Assembly (NCBI RefSeq): GCF_024362385.1
Contig: NZ_CP101466.1
Span: 3,286,001-3,350,000, forward strand
DNA length: 64,000 nt
Direction: 5' to 3'
From: Arthrobacter sp. DNA4
GTDB lineage: Bacteria > Actinomycetota > Actinomycetes > Actinomycetales > Micrococcaceae
The stretch's first letter is position 1; each line of letters starts with the position of its first letter. The notes beneath the pieces are model-generated. The model was given only the letters and a program-made list of their open reading frames with translations. It did not search any database and had not been told where the DNA came from. Shown here one piece after another: positions 55,109 through 64,000 of the stretch. The translations under genes and the position numbers were made by a program.

Positions 55109-56666
55109 CCATGGTGCGCAGGTCCAGCTGACGGAGCACCCGGTCCGCCACCTCGGGGTCCATGTCCGGCTCGTTCCGCGCCGCCACCACTTCCTGCCGC
55201 GCCGCATCCAGCGCGATGGTCTGGACCGCGATGGCCAGTTCGCGTCCCCGCTGGCGCTTTTCCGCCAGCGGTTCGTTCCGCAGGCTGCCGTCCGTCAGTT
55301 CAGCGTGCAGGCGGCGCATCCGGTCCTTGACCAGCGTTACCTTTTCCGGCGGCAGGTCCGTCATCAGGTCGTGCTGCTTCAAGGCCGCGACGGCCGCGGC
55401 CTGGGCACGTGCGGCGAGCAGCCGGACAGCGTCGCGTTCCGCCGTTCCGTCCTCGGAGGCGTTGAGGACACGCATCAGCCACGGCAGCGTCAGGCCGGGA
55501 AGGACCAGCGTGGCCAGCAGCACCGCGCAGGCAATGACCAGCAGGTAGTCCCGCCCCGGGAACGGCGTACCGTCCGCCAAGGTCAGCGGCAGCGCCAGGG
55601 CCAATGCCAGGGTTGCCAGACCGCGCATGCCGCACCAGGTCAGGATGAGGACTTCCTTCAGGGACGTGGGCTGCAGGACGTTCTTCCGTTTCCGGGCACC
55701 CAGTGCCAGGACGGCCAGCCACAGGAACCGGACCGCGAACACCAGGACGCAGACCACCGCGGCCACCCCGATCATGCCGAAGATCTCCGCCCCCTCATCG
55801 CGGATGACATGCCTGATTTCCAGCCCCACCAGGCCGAACGCCAGCCCCGTGACCAGCAACTCCACCACATCCCAGAAGGCGTTCCGGGTGACACGCTCCG
55901 CCGCGTCCTGCGGGCGGGCGTGGCGCTGCATTTCAAGGGCCGTGACCACCACGGCGATAACGCCGGAGGCGTGCACCTCCTCGGCGAGGATGTAGGCGGC
56001 GAAAGGCACCACCAGGGTCACCGCGCTCCGGGCCACCATGGACGTGACCAGCCGGGTGACCAGCGCGATCAGCCAGCCCATGGCAATGCCCACCAGGACG
56101 GCAAGTGCCGCGCCCATCAGGAACTGCAGGACGACGTCGGGCCCCACCTTGGTGCCGCCCACGGCGGCTGCAACGGCTGCCTGAAAGATGACGATGGCCG
56201 CGGCGTCGTTGAACAACCCCTCGCTCTGGAGGACGGTGATGAGGCGGCGCGGCATGTGCACCCGGCCTGCAACGGATTCCACCGCCACAGGGTCCGGTGG
56301 CGCCACCATGGCACCGAGGGCGATGGCTGCGGGGACCCCGATGCCGGGAATCATCAGCCATGCCGCACCGGCCACCACTGCCGTGCTGATGACCACCAGC
56401 GCCACGGCCAGCATGATCAGCGTCCGCCACCGGACACGGAACACCGCCCAGGAGCTCCGCTGGGCGGTGGCGAACAGGAGCGGCGGAAGGAAGATGGGCA
56501 GGATCAGGGCCGGTTCAATCTCCAGGTCGGGGAAGCCGGGAATGAACGTCAGCGCCGCCGCCAGGAGGAGCATCAGGACCGGGTATGGCAGCCGGAGCCT
56601 GTCCCCCAGGCCCACGGCCACCACCGTGGCCAGCAGCAGTCCAATGATGAGTGCGAGCTGGTCCAT
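55095..56666 (-). CDS. Na+/H+ antiporter (CPA1/NhaP type)
   Basis: A 523-residue membrane protein with about 12 spans. The antiporter signatures are GAMVAPPDPVAVESVAGR, EGLFNDAAAIVIFQAA and SGVIAVVVTALEMQRHARPQ. The pair of Asp residues near NDAAA and PPDPVA forms the usual ion site. A cytoplasmic tail of about 110 residues follows. It exchanges Na+ for protons and maintains pH. It overlaps the ROK gene end by 14 bases (tail to tail). Confidence 0.93.
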   Translation of the reverse strand: MDQLALIIGLLLATVVAVGLGDRLRLPYPVLMLLLAAALTFIPGFPDLEIEPALILPIFLPPLLFATAQRSSWAVFRVRWRTLIMLAVALVVISTAVVAGAAWLMIPGIGVPAAIALGAMVAPPDPVAVESVAGRVHMPRRLITVLQSEGLFNDAAAIVIFQAAVAAAVGGTKVGPDVVLQFLMGAALAVLVGIAMGWLIALVTRLVTSMVARSAVTLVVPFAAYILAEEVHASGVIAVVVTALEMQRHARPQDAAERVTRNAFWDVVELLVTGLAFGLVGLEIRHVIRDEGAEIFGMIGVAAVVCVLVFAVRFLWLAVLALGARKRKNVLQPTSLKEVLILTWCGMRGLATLALALALPLTLADGTPFPGRDYLLVIACAVLLATLVLPGLTLPWLMRVLNASEDGTAERDAVRLLAARAQAAAVAALKQHDLMTDLPPEKVTLVKDRMRRLHAELTDGSLRNEPLAEKRQRGRELAIAVQTIALDAARQEVVAARNEPDMDPEVADRVLRQLDLRTMVMPE

Positions 56667-56684
56667 AAGCCTCTTCGCCGCCGG

Positions 56685-57341
56685 CTACGCGCGGGGTTCC
56701 AGTGCCGCCGCCACGGGAAGGGTGCCGTCGCGGAACTCAATGGTCCGGCCGGCAGTCTGGGGAAGATCCAGTACTGCCGCTGCCACGATGGCCGTATTGG
56801 CACGGGAGGTGTCCCGGTCCCCTTCCGGTGAGGGGTCGACGTCGATCAGCCCGGTTCCGGGCTTGTCCGTCAGCGCGCCGGGCCCAAGGATGGTCCACGC
56901 CAGGCCGGTGCCGCGCAGGTACTCGTCCGCTGCTGCCTTGGCTTCCGCGTAGGCAAAGAAACTGTTGTCCTCCGGCACCCCGTGGTCCTTGCCGGCACCG
57001 AAGTAGGAGACCATGATGTACCGGTCCACGCCGGCCTGGGCCGCGGCATCCATGGAGCGGATGGCGGCGTCCCGGTCCACCGCGTAGGTGCGTTCGGGGT
57101 CGCCGCCGCCGGCCCCGGCCGACCAGACCAGGGCGTCATGCCCGGCAAGGGCACCGGCGATGGCGGCCGTCGTCGAATTTTCCACATCCAGGACCAACGG
57201 CGTGGCCCCGGTGCCGGCGACGTCGTCTGCGTGGTCCGGATTCCGGATGAACGAGGTGACGGAGTGGCCCTCGCCGGTGAGAAGGGCGGACAGGAGGAGG
57301 GCCACTTTGCCGTGGCCGCCGATGATGGCGATGCGTGTCAT
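56685..57341 (-). CDS. NAD(P)H-binding protein, atypical SDR family
   Basis: A 218-residue protein from ATG 57341, chosen because MTRIAIIGGHGKVALLLSALL starts the Rossmann fold; the frame extends 30 residues further without a good start. The motif GGHGKVA is the NAD(P)-binding glycine loop. VWSAGAGGGDPERTYAVDRD and YIMVSYFGAGKDHG follow. It resembles YwnB/CsrA-type NAD(P)-binding oxidoreductases with an unknown substrate. It lies 18 bases upstream of the antiporter start and may be co-transcribed. Confidence 0.85.
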   Translation of the reverse strand: MTRIAIIGGHGKVALLLSALLTGEGHSVTSFIRNPDHADDVAGTGATPLVLDVENSTTAAIAGALAGHDALVWSAGAGGGDPERTYAVDRDAAIRSMDAAAQAGVDRYIMVSYFGAGKDHGVPEDNSFFAYAEAKAAADEYLRGTGLAWTILGPGALTDKPGTGLIDVDPSPEGDRDTSRANTAIVAAAVLDLPQTAGRTIEFRDGTLPVAAALEPRA

Positions 57342-57390
57342 GCACCCATTCTGCCTGCACGCCGCCTTCATGCAGAGCCATTTGGCCTTG

Positions 57391-57412
57391 AACAGGGCCT
57401 TTATGCCCTGTT
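57391..57412. promoter_or_regulatory. Dyad in the nar promoter region
   Basis: AACAGGGC (57391-57398) and GCCCTGTT (57405-57412) form a perfect inverted repeat with a 6-base spacer, 33 bases before the narG ATG. The half-sites match neither the FNR (TTGAT) nor CRP (TGTGA) consensus. It may be an operator for a redox or nitrate regulator or an RNA hairpin. Confidence 0.45.
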
Positions 57413-57444
57413 GGGGGTTTCCGGCACCCACCTAGCTTGGGGGC

Positions 57445-60400
57445 ATGGCTGCCGGACCCCATGCGGGGTTGGATGGACCCGCATCAGAAGCAATGTTAAA
57501 GCTGGGCCGTTTCTTCACGAGGTGGGACCAGACAGAGGACGGCCGGGCGGTGTTCCGGGAAGGCGGCCGCAAGGGCGACATCTTTTACCGTGACCGCTGG
57601 AGCCACGACAAGGTGGTCCGCTCCACGCACGGGGTGAACTGCACCGGCTCCTGTTCATGGAAGGTGTACGTCAAGGACGGCATCATCACCTGGGAATCGC
57701 AGCAGACGGACTACCCGTCCGTGGGGGCCGACCGGCCGGAATATGAACCCAGAGGCTGTCCCCGCGGGGCGGCCTTTTCCTGGTACACCTACTCCCCCAC
57801 CCGGGTGCGCTTTCCGTATGCGCGGGGCGTCCTGGTGGAGATGTACCGGGAGGCCAAAGCCCGGCTGGGCGATCCCGTACTGGCCTTTGCCGAGATCGCT
57901 GCGGACCCGGCAAAGCGGCGCCGCTACCAACAGGCCCGCGGCAAGGGCGGCCTGGTGCGCGTGTCCTGGCAGGAAGCCATCGAGATTGCCGCCGCAGCCC
58001 ACGTGAACACCATCAAAACGTACGGCCCGGACCGCTGCGCGGGCTTTTCACCCATCCCGGCCATGTCCATGGTGTCCCATGCGGTGGGGACGCGCTTCAT
58101 CCAGCTGATCGGCGGGGTGATGACGTCCTTCTACGACTGGTACGCCGATCTTCCCGTCGCCAGCCCGCAGGTCTTCGGGGACCAGACCGATGTTCCCGAA
58201 TCCGGAGACTGGTGGGACGCCCGCTACCTCATGATGTGGGGCTCCAACGTTCCGGTGACGCGCACGCCGGATGCGCACTGGATGACCGAGGTCCGGTACC
58301 GCGGCACCAAGGTGGTCACGGTAAGCCCGGACTATGCGGACAACACAAAATTCGCCGACGAATGGCTTCCGGCCCAGGCCGGAACGGACGCCGCCCTGGC
58401 CATGGCCATGGGCCACGTCATGCTCAAGGAATTCTTCGTGGACCGGCAGGTGCCGTTCTTCACCGACTACGTGAAGCAGTACACGGATCTTCCCTTCCTG
58501 GTCAGGCTGGAGAAAACCGACGACGGCGCCCTCACGCCGTCGAAGTTCCTCACCGCCCTTGACGTCCCCGGGGAGTCCACGGCCGAGGACGCTGCGTTCC
58601 GCACCGTCCTGTTCGACAGGGCCGCGGGGCGGGCGGCGGTGCCCAACGGATCCATGGGTTTCCGGTACTCGGGCAGCGGGGAAGGCAAGTGGAACCTGGA
58701 CCTTGAGGGGATCGAACCGGCGTTGTCCCTCCGCGAGGTGTCCGGGGAGAGCGCCGAAATCCTGCTCCCCTGCTTCGAGGACGCCGGCGGCGAAGGCAGC
58801 ATCCTCCGCAGGGGTGTCCCGGTTATGGAGGTGGGCGGCCACCTGGTGACCACCGTGTTCGACCTCATGCTGGCCCAGTACGGCGTGGGCAGGGAAGGCC
58901 TGCCCGGAGAGTGGGCGGCCGGCTACGACGACGCCGCCACCCCGTACACCCCGGCGTGGCAGGAGGAGATCACCAGCGTCCCGGCCCAGGCCTGCATCCG
59001 GGTGGCACGCGAGTTCGCCCGCAATGCCGAGGAGTCACAAGGCCGCTCCATGATCATCATGGGGGCAGGCATCTGCCAGTGGTTCCACGGCGACACCACG
59101 TACCGGGCGGTGCTGGCCCTGGTGATGCTCACCGGCTGTATGGGCCGCAATGGCGGGGGCTGGGCCCATTACGTGGGCCAGGAAAAGACCCGGCCCATCA
59201 CCGGCTGGGTGTCCCTGGCCAACGCCCTGGACTGGTCACGGCCGCCGCGGACCATGACCGGCACCAGCTACTGGTACATGCACACGGACCAGTGGCGGCA
59301 GGATGGGTACTCCGCCGACGCCCTCAAGTCTCCCCTGTCCACCGGCAAGCTGGACGGCATGCACACGGCGGACGCGATCGCCCAGTCCGCACGGCTCGGC
59401 TGGATGCCGTTCTACCCCCAGTTCGACCGCAACCCCCTGGACATAGCTGACGAGGCGGAGGCCGCCGTGGCCGCCGGGAACGCCGCGGACACACCCTCCT
59501 ACATTGCCGAATCGCTGAAGAACCGCTCCCTCAACCCGGCAATCGAGGATGTGGATGCCCCGGCCAACTGGCCGCGGACCCTGGTGCTGTGGCGGTCCAA
59601 CCTGTTCGGCTCCTCGGCCAAGGGCAACGAGTATTTCCTCCGCAACCTGCTGGGAACCCACAACAACGTCCTGGGCGGGGACAGTGCAGAGGAACTCAAG
59701 CCCCGCGACGTGGCCTGGCACCAGGAGGCGCCGGAGGGAAAGCTGGACCTCCTGGTCTCCGCCGACTTCCGGATGACGTCCACCACGCTGCTGTCCGACG
59801 TCGTGTTTCCCGCCGCCACCTGGTACGAAAAACATGACCTTTCCTCCACGGACATGCACCCGTTCGTGCACGCGTTCAGCCCCGCCATCGACCCGCCCTG
59901 GGAAACCAAGACGGACTTTGACACCTTCCACCTGCTGGCCCGGGAATTCTCCCGGCTTGCCAGGAGCCACCTCGGCGTCCGCCGCGACCTCGTCAGCGTC
60001 CCGCTGCAGCACGACACCCCGGGCCAGCTCGCCCAGCCCGGCGGCCGGGTCCGCGACTGGCGGGACCCGGACATCCCTGCGGTGCCGGGGCAGAACATGC
60101 CCGTCTTTTCGGTCGTGGAACGGGACTACACGGCCATCGCGGACAAGCTCGCCGCCGTCGGACCCCTGGCCGACAAACTCGGCTTCACCGTCAAGAACGT
60201 CACCTACAAAATGGCCGAACCGCTAGCCCGGCTCAGCCACGCCAACGGCGTGATGCTGGGCGGGGCGGCGGACGGCCGGCCGGCCATGGACACCGACGCG
60301 AAGATGGCCGAAGCAATCCTGGCCTTCTCCGGCACCACCAACGGCCTGCTGTCCGTCCAGGGCTTCAAGGAGCTGGAGGTCCGCACCGGCAGGAAGCTGG

Positions 60401-61155
60401 CCGACCTGGCGGAGGGCTCGGAGGAAAAGTTCATCACCTTCGCCCAGACCCAGGCAGGTCCGGTCCCGGTGATCACATCCCCGGAGTGGTCCGGCTCGGA
60501 GACCGGCGGCCGGCGGTACGCCCCGTTCACCATCAACATCGAACGGCTCAAACCTTTCCATACCCTCACCGGCAGGATGCATTTCTTCCTGGACCACGAC
60601 TGGATGACCGACATCGGCGAGGCCCTGCCCATCTACCGGCCGCCGCTGGACATGCACCGGCTGTTCGGCGAACCACGGCTCGGCTCCGACGGCGCCATGG
60701 AGGTGACGGTCAGGTACCTGACCCCCCACTCCAAGTGGTCCATCCACTCCGAATACCAGGACAACCTGCTGATGCTGTCCTTGTCCCGCGGCGGGCCGAC
60801 GGTCTGGATGAGCCCGGCCGACGCGGATGCCATCAAGGTCCGGGACAACGACTGGGTGGAGTGCACCAACGTCAACGGGGTACTGGTGGCACGGGCGATT
60901 GTCAGCCACCGCATGCCGGCCGGGGTGGTCTACGTCCACCACGCCCAGGAGCGCACCATCGACGTACCGAAATCGGAAGCGACCGGCCGTCGCGGCGGCA
61001 TCCACAATTCCGTGACCCGGCTGCTGGTGAAACCCTCGCACCTGGCCGGCGGCTACGCGCAGCTGGCCTACGCGTTCAACTACCTCGGCCCCACCGGAAA
61101 CCAGCGCGACATGGTGGCCACCGTGCGCCGCCGCTCCCAGGAGGTGCAGTACTGA
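57445..61155 (+). CDS. narG: Respiratory nitrate reductase, alpha subunit
   Basis: NarG reduces nitrate to nitrite at a molybdenum bis-MGD site, at the cytoplasmic face. The 1236-residue protein has the FS0 iron-sulfur ligands His62, Cys66, Cys70 and Cys105, each offset by 13 from E. coli 49/53/57/92. The Mo ligand is Asp235 in SFYDWYADLP (E. coli Asp222). The start is ATG 57445; an N-terminal extension of about 13 residues explains the offset. It overlaps narH by one base (TGATG) and heads narGHJI. Confidence 0.97.
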   Translation: MAAGPHAGLDGPASEAMLKLGRFFTRWDQTEDGRAVFREGGRKGDIFYRDRWSHDKVVRSTHGVNCTGSCSWKVYVKDGIITWESQQTDYPSVGADRPEYEPRGCPRGAAFSWYTYSPTRVRFPYARGVLVEMYREAKARLGDPVLAFAEIAADPAKRRRYQQARGKGGLVRVSWQEAIEIAAAAHVNTIKTYGPDRCAGFSPIPAMSMVSHAVGTRFIQLIGGVMTSFYDWYADLPVASPQVFGDQTDVPESGDWWDARYLMMWGSNVPVTRTPDAHWMTEVRYRGTKVVTVSPDYADNTKFADEWLPAQAGTDAALAMAMGHVMLKEFFVDRQVPFFTDYVKQYTDLPFLVRLEKTDDGALTPSKFLTALDVPGESTAEDAAFRTVLFDRAAGRAAVPNGSMGFRYSGSGEGKWNLDLEGIEPALSLREVSGESAEILLPCFEDAGGEGSILRRGVPVMEVGGHLVTTVFDLMLAQYGVGREGLPGEWAAGYDDAATPYTPAWQEEITSVPAQACIRVAREFARNAEESQGRSMIIMGAGICQWFHGDTTYRAVLALVMLTGCMGRNGGGWAHYVGQEKTRPITGWVSLANALDWSRPPRTMTGTSYWYMHTDQWRQDGYSADALKSPLSTGKLDGMHTADAIAQSARLGWMPFYPQFDRNPLDIADEAEAAVAAGNAADTPSYIAESLKNRSLNPAIEDVDAPANWPRTLVLWRSNLFGSSAKGNEYFLRNLLGTHNNVLGGDSAEELKPRDVAWHQEAPEGKLDLLVSADFRMTSTTLLSDVVFPAATWYEKHDLSSTDMHPFVHAFSPAIDPPWETKTDFDTFHLLAREFSRLARSHLGVRRDLVSVPLQHDTPGQLAQPGGRVRDWRDPDIPAVPGQNMPVFSVVERDYTAIADKLAAVGPLADKLGFTVKNVTYKMAEPLARLSHANGVMLGGAADGRPAMDTDAKMAEAILAFSGTTNGLLSVQGFKELEVRTGRKLADLAEGSEEKFITFAQTQAGPVPVITSPEWSGSETGGRRYAPFTINIERLKPFHTLTGRMHFFLDHDWMTDIGEALPIYRPPLDMHRLFGEPRLGSDGAMEVTVRYLTPHSKWSIHSEYQDNLLMLSLSRGGPTVWMSPADADAIKVRDNDWVECTNVNGVLVARAIVSHRMPAGVVYVHHAQERTIDVPKSEATGRRGGIHNSVTRLLVKPSHLAGGYAQLAYAFNYLGPTGNQRDMVATVRRRSQEVQY

Positions 61156-62864
61156 TGCGTGTAATGGCCCAAATGGGCATGGTGATGAACCTGGACAAGT
61201 GCATCGGGTGCCACACGTGCTCCGTGACCTGCAAGCAGGCCTGGACCAACCGTGCCGGCACCGAATACGTGTGGTTCAACAACGTGGAAACCCGGCCCGG
61301 GCAGGGCTATCCACGCCGCTACGAGGACCAGGAGCGCTGGTACGGCGGCTGGTCCCTGAACCGGCGCGGCAGGCTGGTCCTCAAAGCCGGTGGCAGGGTC
61401 AAAAAGCTGTTCGGTATCTTCGCCAGCCCTGTCCAGCCCGAGCTCAAGGACTACTACGAGCCGTGGACTTACGACTACAAGACCCTGGTTGACGCTCCCC
61501 TGGGCGACGACTTCCCCGTGGCCCGCCCCAAGTCCCTGATCACCGGCGAAGACACCAAAATCACCTGGTCCGCCAACTGGGACGACAACCTGGGCGGCTC
61601 CCAGGACCACGGGCACCTGGACCCGATCGTGGAAAAGGTCCGGCGGGAGTCCGAGGACAAGATCAAGTTCGCCTACGAGCAGACCTTCATGTTCTACCTG
61701 CCCCGGATCTGCGAGCACTGCCTGAATCCGTCCTGCATGGCGTCCTGCCCGTCCGGCGCGATCTACAAGCGGGTGGAGGACGGGATTGTCCTGGTGGACC
61801 AGGACCGGTGCCGCGGCTGGCGGCAGTGCGTCACCGGCTGCCCCTACAAGAAGATCTACTTCAACCACAAGACCGGCAAGGCCGAGAAATGCACGTTCTG
61901 CTATCCCCGGGTGGAGGTTGGACTGCCCACCGTCTGCTCCGAGACGTGCGTGGGCCGGTTGCGCTACCTGGGATTGTTTTTGTACGACGCCGATGCCGTC
62001 ACCGCGGCAGCGTCCGTCACCGACCCGCAGGACCTCTACGACGCCCAGATGGACGTGCTGCTGGACCCCCACGATCCCCGCGTCCAAGCCGACGCCCGCG
62101 CGCAGGGCATCCCGGAGGACTGGCTTGACGCCGCACGCCGCTCCCCCGTCTACGCCCTGGCCAAGGTCTACAAAGTGGCGCTGCCGCTGCACCCGGAGTA
62201 CCGCACCATGCCCATGGTCTGGTACGTGCCGCCGCTTTCCCCCGTGGTGGACCTGCTGCGCGACCAGGGCCACGACGGCGAGGACACGGGCAACCTGTTC
62301 GGCGCCATTGATGCCCTGCGGATCCCCGTGGAGTACCTCGCCGAGCTCTTCACGGCGGGGGACACGGAACGGGTCACCGCGGTCCTGCGGAAGCTCGCGG
62401 CCATGCGTTCCTTCATGCGCGGCATCAGCATGGGCGGGGATCCGGACGTGTCCATCCCGGAGTCCGTGGGCATGGACGGGCAAAGCATGTACGACATGTA
62501 CCGGCTGATGGCCATCGCCAAATACAGCGAGCGCTATGTCATCCCCACGGCCCACCTGGAGCAGGCGCACGACCTGGAGGAGCTGGGCTGTTCGCTGGAT
62601 TTCGACGGCGGACCGGGCATGCAGGATTCGGCACCTTTCGGCGAGGCGAGCGGCAGGCCCGTCCCGGTGGCCGTGGACACGTTCAACGCCCTGCGGGACC
62701 GGCAGAGCTCGGACACCATCGCGGCCGGAACAGGCCTGCGCGGGAGGGTGAACCTGCTGAACTGGGATGGCCGCGGCGCCCCGCCCGGACTGTTCCCGGA
62801 CAAGCCCTACCCGGAAAGGGGCCCGGAGCCGGACACCTTGGCTGCCGGCGAGGACGGGTCATGA
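61155..62864 (+). CDS. narH: Respiratory nitrate reductase, beta subunit
   Basis: NarH carries four Fe-S clusters from NarI heme to NarG. The 569-residue protein has the cluster motif Cys16-x2-Cys19-x2-Cys22-x3-Cys26 (CIGCHTCSVTCK). Further Cys groups are CEHCLNPSCMASCP, CRGWRQCVTGCPYKK and CTFCYPRVEVGLPTVCSETC. The Trp in CRGW replaces one Cys and gives the [3Fe-4S] cluster typical of NarH. It overlaps narG by one base and narJ by four (ATGA). Confidence 0.97.
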   Translation: MRVMAQMGMVMNLDKCIGCHTCSVTCKQAWTNRAGTEYVWFNNVETRPGQGYPRRYEDQERWYGGWSLNRRGRLVLKAGGRVKKLFGIFASPVQPELKDYYEPWTYDYKTLVDAPLGDDFPVARPKSLITGEDTKITWSANWDDNLGGSQDHGHLDPIVEKVRRESEDKIKFAYEQTFMFYLPRICEHCLNPSCMASCPSGAIYKRVEDGIVLVDQDRCRGWRQCVTGCPYKKIYFNHKTGKAEKCTFCYPRVEVGLPTVCSETCVGRLRYLGLFLYDADAVTAAASVTDPQDLYDAQMDVLLDPHDPRVQADARAQGIPEDWLDAARRSPVYALAKVYKVALPLHPEYRTMPMVWYVPPLSPVVDLLRDQGHDGEDTGNLFGAIDALRIPVEYLAELFTAGDTERVTAVLRKLAAMRSFMRGISMGGDPDVSIPESVGMDGQSMYDMYRLMAIAKYSERYVIPTAHLEQAHDLEELGCSLDFDGGPGMQDSAPFGEASGRPVPVAVDTFNALRDRQSSDTIAAGTGLRGRVNLLNWDGRGAPPGLFPDKPYPERGPEPDTLAAGEDGS

Positions 62865-63511
62865 AGCGGCCAGCCATGGACCGGTCAAAACTGAACCGCC
62901 GCGACCAGGTGGTCTACCTTGCCGCGGCCTGGTGCCTGTCCTATCCGGATGGGGAACTGGTGGAGCGGGTCCCCCTGGTCCGGGCGGCGCTGTCCGAATT
63001 TCCCGGCGCCCTGCCGGAGTTCGCGCCGGTGCTGGACCTCCTGGAAGCCACCCCGCCCATGGAACTGCAGGCCCAGTACGTCCGCGAATTCGATCTCGGC
63101 AGGCGGCACGCGCTGCACCTGAGCTACTGGACGGACGGGGACACCCGTCGCCGCGGCGAAGTACTGGGCTACTTCAAGGAGGCCTACCGGCACAGCGGCG
63201 TCCTGGTGGACCTGGACGGGGAACTCCCGGACTACCTGCCCATGGTGCTCGAGTTCGCCGCCCGGGTGGATGGAGCCGCCGGCCGCGACCTGCTGCAGCG
63301 CTACCGGGCCAGCCTGGAAATGCTCCGGCTCGGGCTGCTGCGGGACAACCTGCCGCACGCCCGGATCCTGGCGGCCATCTGTGCCACGCTGCCGGGCAAG
63401 TCACCCCAGGACGAGCAGGAAGTGATGCGCATGGCCGGTTACGGTCCACCCACCGAAAGCGTGGGGCTCGATCCCTACGACCCGCGGCTGCTGCCCGTCA
63501 GGAGGGGCTGA
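62861..63511 (+). CDS. narJ: Nitrate reductase assembly chaperone NarJ
   Basis: NarJ is the chaperone that inserts the molybdenum cofactor into NarG and joins NarGH to NarI. The 216-residue protein has the TorD/NarJ pattern VVYLAAAWCLSYPDGELVERV and the conserved YVREFDLGRRHALHLSYWTD. LEFAARVDGAAGRDLLQRY follows. Its ATG overlaps narH by ATGA; a second ATG at 62876 could be used. It is two bases upstream of narI. Confidence 0.95.
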   Translation: MKRPAMDRSKLNRRDQVVYLAAAWCLSYPDGELVERVPLVRAALSEFPGALPEFAPVLDLLEATPPMELQAQYVREFDLGRRHALHLSYWTDGDTRRRGEVLGYFKEAYRHSGVLVDLDGELPDYLPMVLEFAARVDGAAGRDLLQRYRASLEMLRLGLLRDNLPHARILAAICATLPGKSPQDEQEVMRMAGYGPPTESVGLDPYDPRLLPVRRG

Positions 63512-63513
63512 CC

Positions 63514-64000
63514 ATGCGGGCACCCGGGGTGGCGCTGGAGACGGGGCCGGGGGCCGCCGTCGTGGTTAACACCTGGGACACCGTCCTGTGGGGCGTCCTG
63601 CCGTACGTCATGGCAGTGGTGCTGGTAGGCGGGCTGGTGTGGCGCTACCGGTACGACCAGTTCGGCTGGACCACCAGGTCCTCCCAACTGTACGAATCCC
63701 GGCTCCTGCGGATCGCGTCCCCGCTGTTCCACTTCGGGCTGCTGGCCGTCATCGCCGGGCACTTCTTCGGCCTGGTGATTCCCATGGCCTGGACCCAGGC
63801 GGTGGGCATGAGCCAGGAGTTCTACCACTTCAACGCCCTGCTGGTGGGGGGCATTGCCGGGGTGGGAACGCTGGGCGGGATCGCCCTCCTGATCTACCGC
63901 CGGCGTACCACCGGGCCCGTCTTCATGGCCACCACCAAAAATGACAAGACCATGTACGTGGTGCTGACCGCTGCCATCGTGTTCGGCCTGTGGACCACGA
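63514..64000 (+). CDS. narI: Respiratory nitrate reductase, gamma subunit, 3' end outside the window
   Basis: NarI is the membrane cytochrome b that oxidises quinol and passes electrons to NarH. The first 162 codons are visible from ATG 63514, with GGAGGGG upstream. Spans are clear at LWGVLPYVMAVVLVGGLVW and HFGLLAVIAGHFFGLVIPM; His in LFHFG and AGHFFG are candidate heme ligands. The frame is open to the window end, so the gene is cut, not broken. It is two bases after narJ. Confidence 0.95.
   Translation, partial: MRAPGVALETGPGAAVVVNTWDTVLWGVLPYVMAVVLVGGLVWRYRYDQFGWTTRSSQLYESRLLRIASPLFHFGLLAVIAGHFFGLVIPMAWTQAVGMSQEFYHFNALLVGGIAGVGTLGGIALLIYRRRTTGPVFMATTKNDKTMYVVLTAAIVFGLWTT

Noticed and set aside
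53864..55207. 447-codon minus-strand frame across the ROK gene
   Set aside because: Antisense shadow; it has no motif and the ROK gene is well supported.
60486..62864. 792-codon frame spanning narG and narH
   Set aside because: Only the part from 61155 matches NarH; the upstream part is a shadow of narG in another frame.

Overview
The window is a 64 kb piece of a GC-rich actinobacterial chromosome. It looks like Micrococcaceae of the Arthrobacter/Pseudarthrobacter type: the RpoB N-terminus beginning VASSTSNN, mycothiol synthase, a GlnR-type regulator, PspC-domain kinases, many GNAT proteins and frequent GTG/TTG starts all fit. No rRNA, prophage, IS element or CRISPR array was seen. One tRNA (Trp, CCA) is present. 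Genus assignment is inference from protein resemblance.

Layout. 1-5.3 kb: rpoC (3' end cut by the window edge) and rpoB on the minus strand, with a perfect hairpin between them. 5.6-8.0 kb: a lipoprotein, a thiolase and a YbaK-type deacylase. 8.1-14.7 kb: ribosomal/translation cluster on the minus strand (rplL, rplJ with an attenuator leader, two tandem two-domain GNATs, rplA, rplK, nusG, secE, tRNA-Trp). 14.9-16.2 kb: an aspartate aminotransferase reading frame broken by a net one-base deletion. 16.3-20.5 kb: a LiaFSR/PspC-like envelope-stress locus. 20.7-29.9 kb: pfkA, GNAT, an MFS exporter, YgfZ with an ankyrin protein, a flavodoxin-like oxidoreductase, a nitrobindin-like protein, a glnR-like regulator with a structured leader, and mshD. 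30.1-36.6 kb: ppk, a NUDIX/phosphatase fusion, a large membrane protein, thyA, dfrA. 36.7-39.8 kb: an accessory cassette of a WXG100-like protein, an unknown soluble protein and three small membrane proteins. 39.9-50.9 kb: asd, an AbiEi/DUF559-like protein between two related hairpins, an AlkZ-like protein, murB, an MFS transporter, a MaoC/HadA pair, ArsR-SulP, and metabolic genes. 51.1-57.3 kb: aldo/keto reductase and GH13 alpha-glucosidase divergent from a ROK regulator, a Na+/H+ antiporter, an NAD(P)-binding protein. 57.4-64 kb: narGHJ and the start of narI, the respiratory nitrate reductase operon.

How it works together. The first 15 kb is core transcription/translation machinery. Later blocks cover central metabolism (pfkA, asd, thyA-dfrA), redox and thiol chemistry (mshD, flavodoxin, nitrobindin-like), polyphosphate and nucleotide sanitation (ppk-mutT1), envelope sensing (PspC/LiaF), and anaerobic respiration (nar). 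The most accessory-looking part is 36.7-39.8 kb, which interrupts housekeeping genes and has patches of clearly lower GC. I regard it as the best candidate for an undescribed system, probably linked to type VII-like secretion.
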